DNA from: a bacterium
GTDB taxonomy: Bacteria; Verrucomicrobiota; Verrucomicrobiia; Limisphaerales; UBA11358
Direction: 5' to 3'
DNA: 6,339 bases
Assembly (NCBI GenBank): GCA_021781185.1
Contig: JAJXXI010000077.1
Span: forward strand, 1 to 6,339
Made by a program: the position numbers and the translations under genes. Under the pieces are notes generated by a model. That model saw only the letters and a list, made by a program, of their open reading frames with translations. It had not been told where the DNA came from and made no database searches. This document shows, one piece after another, positions 1 through 6,220 of this stretch (its first letter is position 1; each line of letters starts with the position of its first letter).

Positions 1-344
1 CCAGATTTGTCTTGCAATTGAATTTGGGTGCCGAGTTTGGCCCTTTTTCCGGGGCGCAGCATGGCCCACCAATTGTTGGCGGCGCATTCTTCCAGCAACA
101 AGACTTCAAACTGACCGCCGGATTTGGCGTTGGTGCCATGGAGCCGGGCCGGGATCACCCGGGAGTTGTTGAGCACAAGCACATCGCCGGGCTGGAGATA
201 ATTCAGCAGGTCGGGAAACTGCCGGTGTTCGGTTTTGCCGCTGGTTCGATCCACCACCAGCAGTCGCGAGCCGTCGCGTTTTGGAGCTGGTTGCTGGGCA
301 ATCAGGTCCGTCGGCAGGTCGAAGTGGAAATCGGCAGTTCGCAT
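1..344 (-). CDS. queA: QueA, tRNA S-adenosylmethionine ribosyltransferase-isomerase (N-terminal part, runs off the window)
   Basis: This is the start of the enzyme that transfers and isomerises the ribosyl moiety of S-adenosylmethionine onto 7-aminomethyl-7-deazaguanine in tRNA, giving epoxyqueuosine in the cytoplasmic queuosine pathway. I translated 114 codons by hand from the ATG at 344-342 to the window edge and met no stop. The protein opens MRTADFHFDLPTDLIAQQP, the typical QueA opening. LLVVDR follows at residues 28-33 and the family hallmark PGDVLVLNNSRVIPARLHG at 52-70. GGQFEVLLLEE at 76-86 and NWWAMLRPGKR at 91-101 also fit. The family is about 340-360 residues, so roughly two thirds lies outside the window. 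The start is chosen because it reproduces the usual QueA N-terminus; no clear Shine-Dalgarno sequence precedes it. The gene diverges from mraZ and has no functional link to the division genes that I can see. Confidence 0.93.
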   Translation of the reverse strand, partial: MRTADFHFDLPTDLIAQQPAPKRDGSRLLVVDRTSGKTEHRQFPDLLNYLQPGDVLVLNNSRVIPARLHGTNAKSGGQFEVLLLEECAANNWWAMLRPGKRAKLGTQIQLQDKS

Positions 345-447
345 CGCCGTGAGCGTAATGGAACGGGGTGGCGGCTGACAATTCGCATCGGGGGGAGAAA
401 TTGTGAATAACTATTGAATAAACAAGGGGTTCGCGTCCTGATTTACA

Positions 448-477
448 TTGACAGAAGTGGGTTAAAATGGGTAGAAA
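448..477 (+). promoter_or_regulatory. Probable sigma-70-type promoter of the mraZ operon
   Basis: TTGACA at 448-453 is a perfect -35 consensus. TAGAAA at 472-477 matches the -10 consensus at four of six positions after an 18-bp spacer. Transcription would then start near position 484, about 45 nt before the mraZ ATG. The first three TGGGT boxes of the MraZ operator lie within or next to the spacer and the -10 element, as expected for repression by steric block. The -35 is convincing; the -10 is imperfect, so the exact promoter is an inference. Confidence 0.5.
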
Positions 478-512
478 TGGGTCGTTGTGGGTGATTCTGG
501 CCGTTTCTGGAA
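458..512 (+). promoter_or_regulatory. MraZ operator: TGGGT direct repeats at 10-bp period
   Basis: Four identical TGGGT pentamers begin at 458, 468, 478 and 488, exactly one helical turn apart. Two weaker copies continue in the same phase, TGGCC at 498 and TGGAA at 508. MraZ in E. coli and mycoplasmas is known to bind short direct repeats of the TGGGN or GTGGG kind, separated by about 5 nt, upstream of its own gene. The repeats here have that motif, that spacing and that position, overlapping the predicted promoter and ending 16 nt before the mraZ start. Negative autoregulation of the cluster by MraZ is therefore the likely function. Confidence 0.85.
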
Positions 513-527
513 TCACTGTGAATAAAA

Positions 528-992
528 ATGAGCGCCGCCAATATCATGCCGCCGACCTATTACAATTCGTGCTATCGGCACGGGGTGGATGATAAGCGGC
601 GTGTTCAAATCCCGGCGAAATGGCGCCCGGAAGACGACGGCGTGGAGCTGACGCTGATGGTCTGGCCGAAGCATGATGCGGGGACTTGTCTCCGGGTGCT
701 GCCTCCCGCCGAGATGGCGCAGTTGATGGCGGATATTGATGCGATGCCGACGGGCGACGAAAAAAAGGTTTTCCTGAAGCGGTTCATCGGCAGCGAGTCG
801 GTGCAGGTGACGCTCGATAAATCCGGGCGCATTTGTCTGCCTGACGAAATGGCGCGCAAGGCGGAAATCAAGGATGAGGCGGTTTTGGTCGGCCTGCTCG
901 ACCGGTTCGAGATCTGGAATCCGGCCCGATATGAAAAAGTCAAGGCGGCGGACGCGGTGCTCGCGCACGAAGCCTTCAAGCTCATGGAATGA
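528..992 (+). CDS. mraZ: MraZ, DNA-binding transcriptional regulator of the dcw cluster
   Basis: MraZ is an AbrB-like DNA-binding protein that forms ring-shaped oligomers and controls the dcw operon it heads. The 154-residue product carries the two tandem MraZ half-domains. The first has the motif DDKRR followed by VQIPAKWR (residues 21-33). The second has DKSGRICLPDEM (97-108) and ends in VLVGLLDRFEIWNPARY (119-135), a classic MraZ signature. Both DxxxR motifs are intact (D21/R25 and D97/R101), although the usual glycine before the first arginine is replaced by arginine. Length is normal for the family. No Shine-Dalgarno sequence is visible. An alternative ATG at 546 (residue 7) would give a protein closer to the usual N-terminus, so the first six residues are uncertain. 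The stop overlaps the next gene's start by 4 nt (ATGA), suggesting translational coupling. Its likely operator lies immediately upstream. Confidence 0.95.
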   Translation: MSAANIMPPTYYNSCYRHGVDDKRRVQIPAKWRPEDDGVELTLMVWPKHDAGTCLRVLPPAEMAQLMADIDAMPTGDEKKVFLKRFIGSESVQVTLDKSGRICLPDEMARKAEIKDEAVLVGLLDRFEIWNPARYEKVKAADAVLAHEAFKLME

Positions 993-1510
993 TTATGAAA
1001 CTTGGAAAATTGCTCGGTGCGGGGAAAAGTTTTTTTGGCGGCGGCGGCCTCAAGGCCTATCGCGAAAACAAGCACGTCTATTTGCCCAAATTCAATGCGG
1101 AGAAAAATCCCTTCACGCCGAAGGAGCCCGGAGGCGCCTCTGCTGTGCCCGCGCTGGAGCCGGCCGGGGGAAAGGTTTCTTCGCCCGCGCCGACACCCGC
1201 GCCGGTGAGCCTGGCCAAGACGCAAAAAATGGCCGCCCCCAGCGTCCTTCGCCCGGTGCGCACCGCGAATTGGACGCATAAATTAAATCCCTTCCGCGCG
1301 CCGGAGCCGGTGGCGCCACCGGCGGTTCACGCGGTGCAGGTGGAGCTTTCGCTGGACGCGGTGAAGCCGATTGGCAATGACCTGGCGGATGCGGACATCG
1401 AATTTGTGCCGGTCAAATCCCGCACCGTCATGCCGGCTGAGCCGCCCCTGTTGCCGGCTTCGCGCGAGGCTTGGAATTTTGCCGGCGAACGGATGACCAC
1501 CCCTGTCTAG
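989..1510 (+). CDS. Uncharacterised protein in the dcw cluster, between mraZ and rsmH
   Basis: I do not recognise a characterised family. The 173-residue product starts at an ATG overlapping the mraZ stop; a second ATG at 995 (residue 3) is equally possible and gives MKLGKLLGAGKSFFGGGG. That N-terminus is basic and hydrophobic but too short for a transmembrane segment, and I see no signal peptidase site. Residues 24-46 (YRENKHVYLPKFNAEKNPF, then TPKE) look like a compact conserved block. Residues 47-115 are rich in proline and alanine, with a second NPF at 100-102 resembling the first at 40-42. Residues 116-145 (VQVELSLDAVKPIGNDLADA, then DIEFVPVKSR) look like a second ordered block with a beta-strand and acidic pattern. 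The tail is again proline-rich. The tight packing between mraZ and rsmH, and the absence of a better reading frame there, support a real gene. It may be a mostly disordered adaptor in division or wall synthesis, but that is only inferred from location. Confidence 0.8.
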   Translation: MIMKLGKLLGAGKSFFGGGGLKAYRENKHVYLPKFNAEKNPFTPKEPGGASAVPALEPAGGKVSSPAPTPAPVSLAKTQKMAAPSVLRPVRTANWTHKLNPFRAPEPVAPPAVHAVQVELSLDAVKPIGNDLADADIEFVPVKSRTVMPAEPPLLPASREAWNFAGERMTTPV

Positions 1511-1519
1511 CGATGCAAA

Positions 1520-2452
1520 GTGCCCCGATTCGTTCACAAACCAGTGATGGCGGCGGAGGTGCTGGCCGTCCTGAGGCCGCATCCGGGCGGCCGTTACGCC
1601 GACGGCACCCTCGGTGGAGCTGGTCACGCAGCGAGTCTGCTGGCCGCGAGCTCGCCGACTGGATGGCTGTTTGGGTGCGATCGCGATGGCGTCGCGGTTG
1701 AGGTTGCCAGCGCGCGGTTGGCGGAGCAATTCGCCGGGCGCTTTGAAGTGCGGCGGGGGAATTTTTCGGAGCTGGCGGACTGGGTTCCGGCGGCCAGTTG
1801 TGACGGGGTGCTGCTGGATCTGGGGGTGAGTTCGCCGCAGTTGGACGTGGCGGAGCGGGGGTTCAGTTTCCAGCAGGACGGTCCGCTCGACATGCGGATG
1901 GACAACCGGCAGCCGGTGACGGCGGCGCAACTGGTGAACACCGGGGACGCGGAAACGCTGGCGAACATTTTTTGGGAGCTGGGCGGCGAACGTGATTCCC
2001 GGCGGTTTGCGAAGGCCATCGTGCATGACCGTGCTTTGCGCAAGTTTGAGACGACGAAGCAGTTGGCGGACTTGATCGAGCGGCTGGCACCGCGTCATGG
2101 CAAAAAGGCGCATCCGGCCACGAAAGTGTTTCAGGCGCTGCGCATCGCGGTGAACGACGAGATTGGCTCGCTGAAGCGGGGGCTGGCGGCGGCGGTAAAG
2201 ATTTTAAAGCCCGGCGGCCGGCTGGCGGTGATTACGTTTCATTCGCTTGAAGACCGCGTGGTGAAGGAATTCGGCCGTGAGTGGGCGCGGGATTACACCT
2301 TCAGTGGCGAGGTGGACGTGCCGGAACTGCGGACGCCGTGCGTGCCCGAGGTGAAATGGGTTTCGCGCAAGGCGGTTTTGCCGGGCGAAGCCGAGCTGCG
2401 GGAAAACCCGCGCAGCCGCAGTGCGCAGTTGCGGGTGCTGGAAAAAATTTAA
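1520..2452 (+). CDS. rsmH: RsmH (MraW), 16S rRNA cytosine-1402 N4-methyltransferase
   Basis: RsmH methylates N4 of C1402 in the decoding centre of 16S rRNA, using S-adenosylmethionine. The 310-residue product has the normal family length and all main signatures. HKPVMAAEVL (6-15) opens the fold, and DGTLGGAGHA (28-37) is the SAM-binding loop. GCDRD (52-56) holds the acidic residue expected to contact the ribose. LLDLGVSSPQLD (98-109) and RGFSFQQDGPLDMRMD (113-128) are followed by KVFQALRIAVNDE, LKPGGRLAVITFHSLEDRVVK and a C-terminal NPRSRSAQLRVLEK. The start is a GTG: no ATG lies in frame between it and the preceding stop, and this start gives the usual N-terminus. An out-of-frame ATG lies at 1513. 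The gene is in the same frame as its upstream neighbour, split from it by one TAG and three sense codons. No Shine-Dalgarno sequence is evident. Confidence 0.97.
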   Translation: MPRFVHKPVMAAEVLAVLRPHPGGRYADGTLGGAGHAASLLAASSPTGWLFGCDRDGVAVEVASARLAEQFAGRFEVRRGNFSELADWVPAASCDGVLLDLGVSSPQLDVAERGFSFQQDGPLDMRMDNRQPVTAAQLVNTGDAETLANIFWELGGERDSRRFAKAIVHDRALRKFETTKQLADLIERLAPRHGKKAHPATKVFQALRIAVNDEIGSLKRGLAAAVKILKPGGRLAVITFHSLEDRVVKEFGREWARDYTFSGEVDVPELRTPCVPEVKWVSRKAVLPGEAELRENPRSRSAQLRVLEKI

Positions 2453-2453
2453 G

Positions 2454-2834
2454 ATGTCAAAAAATCGTAAAAACCAGGCGGCAGTGATCCGGTTTGGTCC
2501 GGCGCTGAAGGCGTCGTTTTTATGCCTGCTCATCGGCGGCTCGGCGGTCGGTTACGTCTGGCAGAAGAACGAGATATTCCGGCTTGGCCGGCAAATCGGT
2601 CAACGTGAGGCGCAGCTCAGGCAACTGCGGGCGGACAACAAACAGTTGAGCGACCAGCTTGCCATCCTGCATTCGCCGGTGATGCTGGACCGGCGGACGA
2701 AAGAATTGAATCTCGGTCTGGCCCCGGCGACGCCGATGCAGGTGGTGCGGTTGGAGGAGCCGGCCGCGCCGGCGGCTCCGAATCATTTGTCACGCCAGTT
2801 CACGCAGCGGTCCTTGGACAGTGTGACGCCGTAA
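2454..2834 (+). CDS. ftsL: FtsL-like bitopic cell division protein
   Basis: The 126-residue product has the FtsL layout. A short basic cytoplasmic N-terminus (MSKNRKNQ) is followed by one transmembrane segment at about residues 17-36. A coiled-coil-like periplasmic stretch rich in L, Q, R and E covers about 38-72. The segment KELNLGLAPATPMQVVRLEE (83-102) resembles the end of FtsL and FtsB domains, where the chain turns after the coiled coil. A proline and alanine-rich tail follows. FtsL normally joins FtsB and FtsQ and helps activate septal peptidoglycan synthesis by FtsW and FtsI. Sequence conservation in this family is low, so the call rests on topology and on the position between rsmH and ftsI. 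The frame is open upstream to 2421, but the ATG at 2454, 1 nt after the rsmH stop, gives a standard N-terminus and avoids overlap. A DivIC/FtsB-type relative is the main alternative. Confidence 0.85.
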   Translation: MSKNRKNQAAVIRFGPALKASFLCLLIGGSAVGYVWQKNEIFRLGRQIGQREAQLRQLRADNKQLSDQLAILHSPVMLDRRTKELNLGLAPATPMQVVRLEEPAAPAAPNHLSRQFTQRSLDSVTP

Positions 2835-2849
2835 AGCAAAACAAATTTT

Positions 2850-2908
2850 GGCCGCCGCCCGTGACGCCGTTGGTTGAGGAACCGATCGGCACGGGCGGCT
2901 GGCCTTTT
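2850..2908 (+). promoter_or_regulatory. Intergenic hairpin with a short T-tract, possible attenuator before ftsI
   Basis: GCCGCCCGTG at 2854-2863 is a perfect inverted repeat of CACGGGCGGC at 2890-2899. The stem extends outwards by GGCC (2850-2853) pairing with GGCC (2901-2904), with T2900 bulged. Inside the loop, GGTT (2872-2875) pairs with AACC (2880-2883) around a GAGG loop, flanked by further weaker pairs. TTTT follows at 2905-2908, and the ftsI ATG starts at 2913. The shape is that of an intrinsic terminator with a short U-tract, or of an RNA structure covering the ribosome-binding region. A leaky terminator or attenuator within the operon is my inference. Confidence 0.5.
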
Positions 2909-2912
2909 GAAG

Positions 2913-4793
2913 ATGTCCAACAAACTGCAAATCCGTCGTTCATTTCTGTTGCTGGCCTTTCTGGCGGCGGCATTTGTGGGCCTCGCCGCCCGGTTGGTGG
3001 ATTTGCAGGTGGTGCGCCACGACGAGTTGAGCGCCAAGGCGGAGGAGAACACCGAGCGCGAATTCTGGCAGGCCCCGCGCCGGGGCGACATTCTGGACGT
3101 GAACGGGAACATCCTGGCCACGAGCGTCGCGGTGAAAACGGTTTGCGCCGATCCGTCGCTGATCGGCAACCAGCAGTTGCTGGTGGCGCGGGCCATTGCG
3201 CCCCTGCTCAATTTGAACGCAAACGAGCTGGCGCAAAAGCTTGTGCCGCGCATCGTCCGCCTGCCGGATGGCGACTTCGTCACGAACGGCCTCCATTACG
3301 TTCGCCTGGCCAAAAACATCCCGGAGGAAACCTGGCAGCAGGTCGTGGCGGCCATGGCCGGCCTGAAACTCGGGGTGGATGAAAAAAAACTGCCTCGCGC
3401 CGACCGCGATTTTTTTCGCAACCTCCGGCTCCACTCGGTTTTTGCCGAATCGGACCAGATGCGGATTTATCCCAACGGCTCGCTGGCATCGCAGGTGGTC
3501 GGCTTTCCCGGCACCGAGGAATACAAAATTGACGGGCATCTCATCACGCAGATCATCGGCCGCGACGGCGTGGAGCTGACCATGCAAAAAGCCCTGAGCG
3601 GTGTGGCCGGCTGGCGCGTGACCGAGGTGGACCGGGCGCATCATGAACTGGTGGCGTTGCGGGACGAGGATGTTCGCGCACGCGACGGACTGAACGTGGT
3701 GCTGACGATTGATTCGGCGATCCAGCACATCGTGGAAACCGCGCTGGCGGAGGCCGTGAAAAAGCACGAGCCCAAGAGCATCACCGGGATTGTCATCCGC
3801 CCGAGCACGGGGGAGATCCTGGCGATGGCGTCGCTGCCCAACTACGACCCGAACCAGCCGAACACCATCACACCCGCAACGCGCGACCGCGTCATTACGG
3901 ACGTCATGGAGCCGGGCTCCACTTTCAAGATCGTTGTCGTCTCCGGCGCTTTGAACAACGGGGTGGTGAGACTCACCGACCAATTCGACTGCGAGCACGG
4001 CCACTTCCTCTTTGCCGGCCGGGTTTTGCATGACGCCGAGCCGCACGGCATTCTGACCACCAAGGAGATCATCACCAAATCCTCCAACATTGGCGCGGCC
4101 AAGATCGGCATCAAACTGGGGGCGCAAAACCTTTACGACTATGCCTGGAACTACGGCTTTGGCCAGCGCACGGGCATCCCGCTGCCCGGCGAGGCGCGGG
4201 GCTTTTTGTATCCGGTGAAAGACTGGAGCAAGGATTCCATCGCGCAGATTCCCATGGGGCATGGCGTGGCGGTGACGCGGTTGCAGATGGTTTATGCCAT
4301 GGCGGCGATTGCGAATGGCGGCTGGCTCATGCACCCGATGCTGGTGAAACGGCTGCAGGATCGGGATGGCAATCCCGTTCAATGCTACGCGCCGGAACGC
4401 GTGCGCCAGGTTGTCAGCGCGGCGACGGACCATCTGATGGTTGAAGCCTTGAAGACGGTGCCGACGAAAGAGGGCACGGCGCCGGCGGCGGCCATGAAGG
4501 ATTATGTTGTCGCCGGCAAGACCGGCACGGCGGAGAAGGCGGAGCACGGCGTCTATGTGCATGGAAAATACATGGCGTCATTCATTGGCTTTTTCCCGGC
4601 GGACCATCCGCAGCTTTGCATCTCCGTGGTGATGGACGAACCGAAGGATGGTTATTATGGCGGCCCGGTTTGCGGTCCGGTGTTTCGGGACATTGCCGAA
4701 CGCTGTGCGAGCTACCTGAACATCCCGCCAGATCCAAAATTGATGACCAACGCTCCGGCGCTGGTCGTGGAAAACACCGCGCGAAAGCTCTGA
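2913..4793 (+). CDS. ftsI: FtsI-type class B penicillin-binding protein, septal peptidoglycan transpeptidase
   Basis: This monofunctional D,D-transpeptidase cross-links peptidoglycan at the septum and is anchored in the inner membrane. From the ATG at 2913 it has 626 residues. After a short basic tail (MSNKLQIRR) comes a transmembrane anchor at about residues 10-27. The class B pedestal domain starts at APRRGDILDVNGNILATS (67-84 from the upstream TTG; 54-71 here) and includes MRIYPNGSLASQVVGF. The transpeptidase domain has all three active-site motifs: S336-T-F-K339 in EPGSTFK, the SSN motif at about 390-392, and K536-T-G538 in AGKTGTAEK. It ends shortly after the catalytic domain with no PASTA repeats, as in FtsI rather than SpoVD or PBP2x. 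The frame is open to a TTG at 2874, but that start falls inside a hairpin and adds an untypical N-terminus. An A8 run occurs at 3382-3389. The distinction from other class B PBPs rests on the neighbours. Confidence 0.95.
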   Translation: MSNKLQIRRSFLLLAFLAAAFVGLAARLVDLQVVRHDELSAKAEENTEREFWQAPRRGDILDVNGNILATSVAVKTVCADPSLIGNQQLLVARAIAPLLNLNANELAQKLVPRIVRLPDGDFVTNGLHYVRLAKNIPEETWQQVVAAMAGLKLGVDEKKLPRADRDFFRNLRLHSVFAESDQMRIYPNGSLASQVVGFPGTEEYKIDGHLITQIIGRDGVELTMQKALSGVAGWRVTEVDRAHHELVALRDEDVRARDGLNVVLTIDSAIQHIVETALAEAVKKHEPKSITGIVIRPSTGEILAMASLPNYDPNQPNTITPATRDRVITDVMEPGSTFKIVVVSGALNNGVVRLTDQFDCEHGHFLFAGRVLHDAEPHGILTTKEIITKSSNIGAAKIGIKLGAQNLYDYAWNYGFGQRTGIPLPGEARGFLYPVKDWSKDSIAQIPMGHGVAVTRLQMVYAMAAIANGGWLMHPMLVKRLQDRDGNPVQCYAPERVRQVVSAATDHLMVEALKTVPTKEGTAPAAAMKDYVVAGKTGTAEKAEHGVYVHGKYMASFIGFFPADHPQLCISVVMDEPKDGYYGGPVCGPVFRDIAERCASYLNIPPDPKLMTNAPALVVENTARKL

Positions 4794-4834
4794 TATGAAC
4801 GCATCGCGCCGGCCTGGCCCGGGGAATTGAATTT

Positions 4835-6220
4835 GTGGCACCGCGTTCCTTGAAATTTGTTTGCGAAGCGGCCGGCGGAACCTTGTTGCAAGGTTCGGCC
4901 GACGCCGTGTTCAGCCGCGTCTGCACAGATTCGCGGCAATTGCAGGCGGGGGACCTGTTTTTTGCCATCAAAGGCGAAAAATTTGACGGCCATGAATTCA
5001 TCAACCAAGCGGGTGAACAGGGGGCGGCCGGCGTGGTGATTGCGCGGGGCAGCGGCCCGGAAAAGCTGCCGGGTTGTGCGGTGATCGCCGTGGATGAACC
5101 CCGGGCGGCGCTGGGCAAACTCGCGGCGGCTGCCCGACGGCAGTTTGATCTGCCGGTCATCGCGGTCGCCGGTTCCAACGGCAAGACGACGGTGAAGGAG
5201 TTGGTCGCGTCGGTGTTGCGCAAGCAGCTTTCGACGTTGTGGAGCGAAGCCAGCTTCAACAACGACATCGGCGTGCCGGCGACGTTGCTGCGACTCGACA
5301 ATATCCATCAGGCCGCAGTGTTGGAGGTGGGCACGAATCATCCGGGTGAACTGGCGCTGCTGGTCCGCATGGTGCAGCCGCAACTGGGCGTCATCACGAA
5401 CATCGCCCGCGAACATCTGGAATTTTTTGGCGACGTGGCCGGCGTGGCGCAGGAAGAAGGCTGGCTGGCGGAACTGCTGCCGGCATCCGGAACCTTGTTT
5501 TTGAACGGCGACAGCGAGTGGGCGGAAACAATTGCAGCGCGGACGAAGGCGAGGATTTGCCGTGTTGGCCTGGACAAAAAAAATGACTGGAGCGCCCGAA
5601 AAGTCCGGCTGGACAAGAGCGGCGTGACGTTTCAAGTCGCCGCTCCGCAGGACGAATTTGGCGGCGAATACCGGGTGCATTTGCTCGGCCGGCACCAGGC
5701 CGTAAACGCGCTGTTTGCCATCGCCGTCGGCGCGGAACTGGGGCTGGGGCGGGCGCAAATCCTGGCCGGCCTGGCCGAATGCCAGCCGCCGAAAATGCGG
5801 CTGAATTTCTGGGAGGCCAACGGCGTGCGCGTGCTGGATGATTGTTACAACGCGAACGCGGACTCGATGATCGCGGCGCTGGAGACGTTGTGCGGCCTGC
5901 CGCTGCAGGGCCGGCGCGTGGCGGTGCTCGGCGAGATGGGGGAATTGGGCGCAACCAGCGAGGCGGCGCATGCGGAGATCGGCCGGCGCGCGGCGGAGTT
6001 GAAGCTGGACCAGTTGTTCGCCGTGGGCCGGCTCGCACCGGTGATGGCGCAGGCGGCGCGGGACGCAGGCCTGGTGCGCGTGTTTGAATTTGCCGATGTG
6101 GATCGTGCAACGGCGGCGGTCAGGAATTTTCTGAGGCCGGGGGACGTGGTTTTGCTGAAAGCCTCCCGGGCGTCACGGCTGGAACGGATTGCGGAAGTCC
6201 TGAAGACGGAGCGGAAATAG
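4835..6220 (+). CDS. murF: MurF, UDP-N-acetylmuramoyl-tripeptide--D-alanyl-D-alanine ligase
   Basis: MurF is the cytoplasmic ATP-dependent ligase that adds D-Ala-D-Ala to UDP-MurNAc-tripeptide, the last step before the membrane stages of peptidoglycan synthesis. The 461-residue product has the normal length and three domains. The N-terminal substrate-binding domain includes VCTDSRQLQAGDLFFAIKGE (29-48). The central ATPase has the P-loop AGSNGKTT (112-119), SFNNDIGVPATLL (140-152), EVGTNHPGEL (164-173) and the REHLEFFGD segment (192-200). The C-terminal domain has DDCYNANADSM (335-345), LGEMGELG (365-372) and KASRASRLE (442-450). CYNANxDSM and NHPGE separate MurF from MurE and MurC/D. The GTG start is chosen because no ATG precedes it in frame; GGGGA at 4821-4825 is a weak Shine-Dalgarno candidate. 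It follows ftsI by 41 nt, with no murE between, and abuts mraY directly. Confidence 0.97.
   Translation: MAPRSLKFVCEAAGGTLLQGSADAVFSRVCTDSRQLQAGDLFFAIKGEKFDGHEFINQAGEQGAAGVVIARGSGPEKLPGCAVIAVDEPRAALGKLAAAARRQFDLPVIAVAGSNGKTTVKELVASVLRKQLSTLWSEASFNNDIGVPATLLRLDNIHQAAVLEVGTNHPGELALLVRMVQPQLGVITNIAREHLEFFGDVAGVAQEEGWLAELLPASGTLFLNGDSEWAETIAARTKARICRVGLDKKNDWSARKVRLDKSGVTFQVAAPQDEFGGEYRVHLLGRHQAVNALFAIAVGAELGLGRAQILAGLAECQPPKMRLNFWEANGVRVLDDCYNANADSMIAALETLCGLPLQGRRVAVLGEMGELGATSEAAHAEIGRRAAELKLDQLFAVGRLAPVMAQAARDAGLVRVFEFADVDRATAAVRNFLRPGDVVLLKASRASRLERIAEVLKTERK

Noticed and set aside
12..410. A 132-codon + strand frame at the left end
   Set aside because: It is the antisense shadow of queA, whose - strand translation matches the family throughout.
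106..516. A 136-codon - strand frame covering the intergenic region and the queA start
   Set aside because: It is out of frame with queA and runs through the mraZ operator and promoter. Its translation has no recognisable features.
402..525. TGTGAATAA occurs twice, at 402-410 and 517-525, flanking the mraZ promoter region
   Set aside because: A 9-bp AT-rich repeat in a short intergenic region is weak evidence. It has no known link to MraZ or another regulator.
2874..2912. TTG at 2874 as the start of ftsI, adding 13 residues
   Set aside because: The extension lies within the hairpin and precedes an ATG that gives the usual short cytoplasmic tail before the membrane anchor.
2940..4562. A 540-codon open frame on the - strand opposite ftsI
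   Set aside because: It lies wholly antisense to a clear FtsI with all catalytic motifs. Its product is rich in H, R and Q with no recognisable domain, as expected from a shadow frame in GC-rich DNA.
4712..5971. A 419-codon open frame on the - strand opposite murF
   Set aside because: It is antisense to an intact MurF and shows the same arginine, histidine and glutamine bias with no motif.
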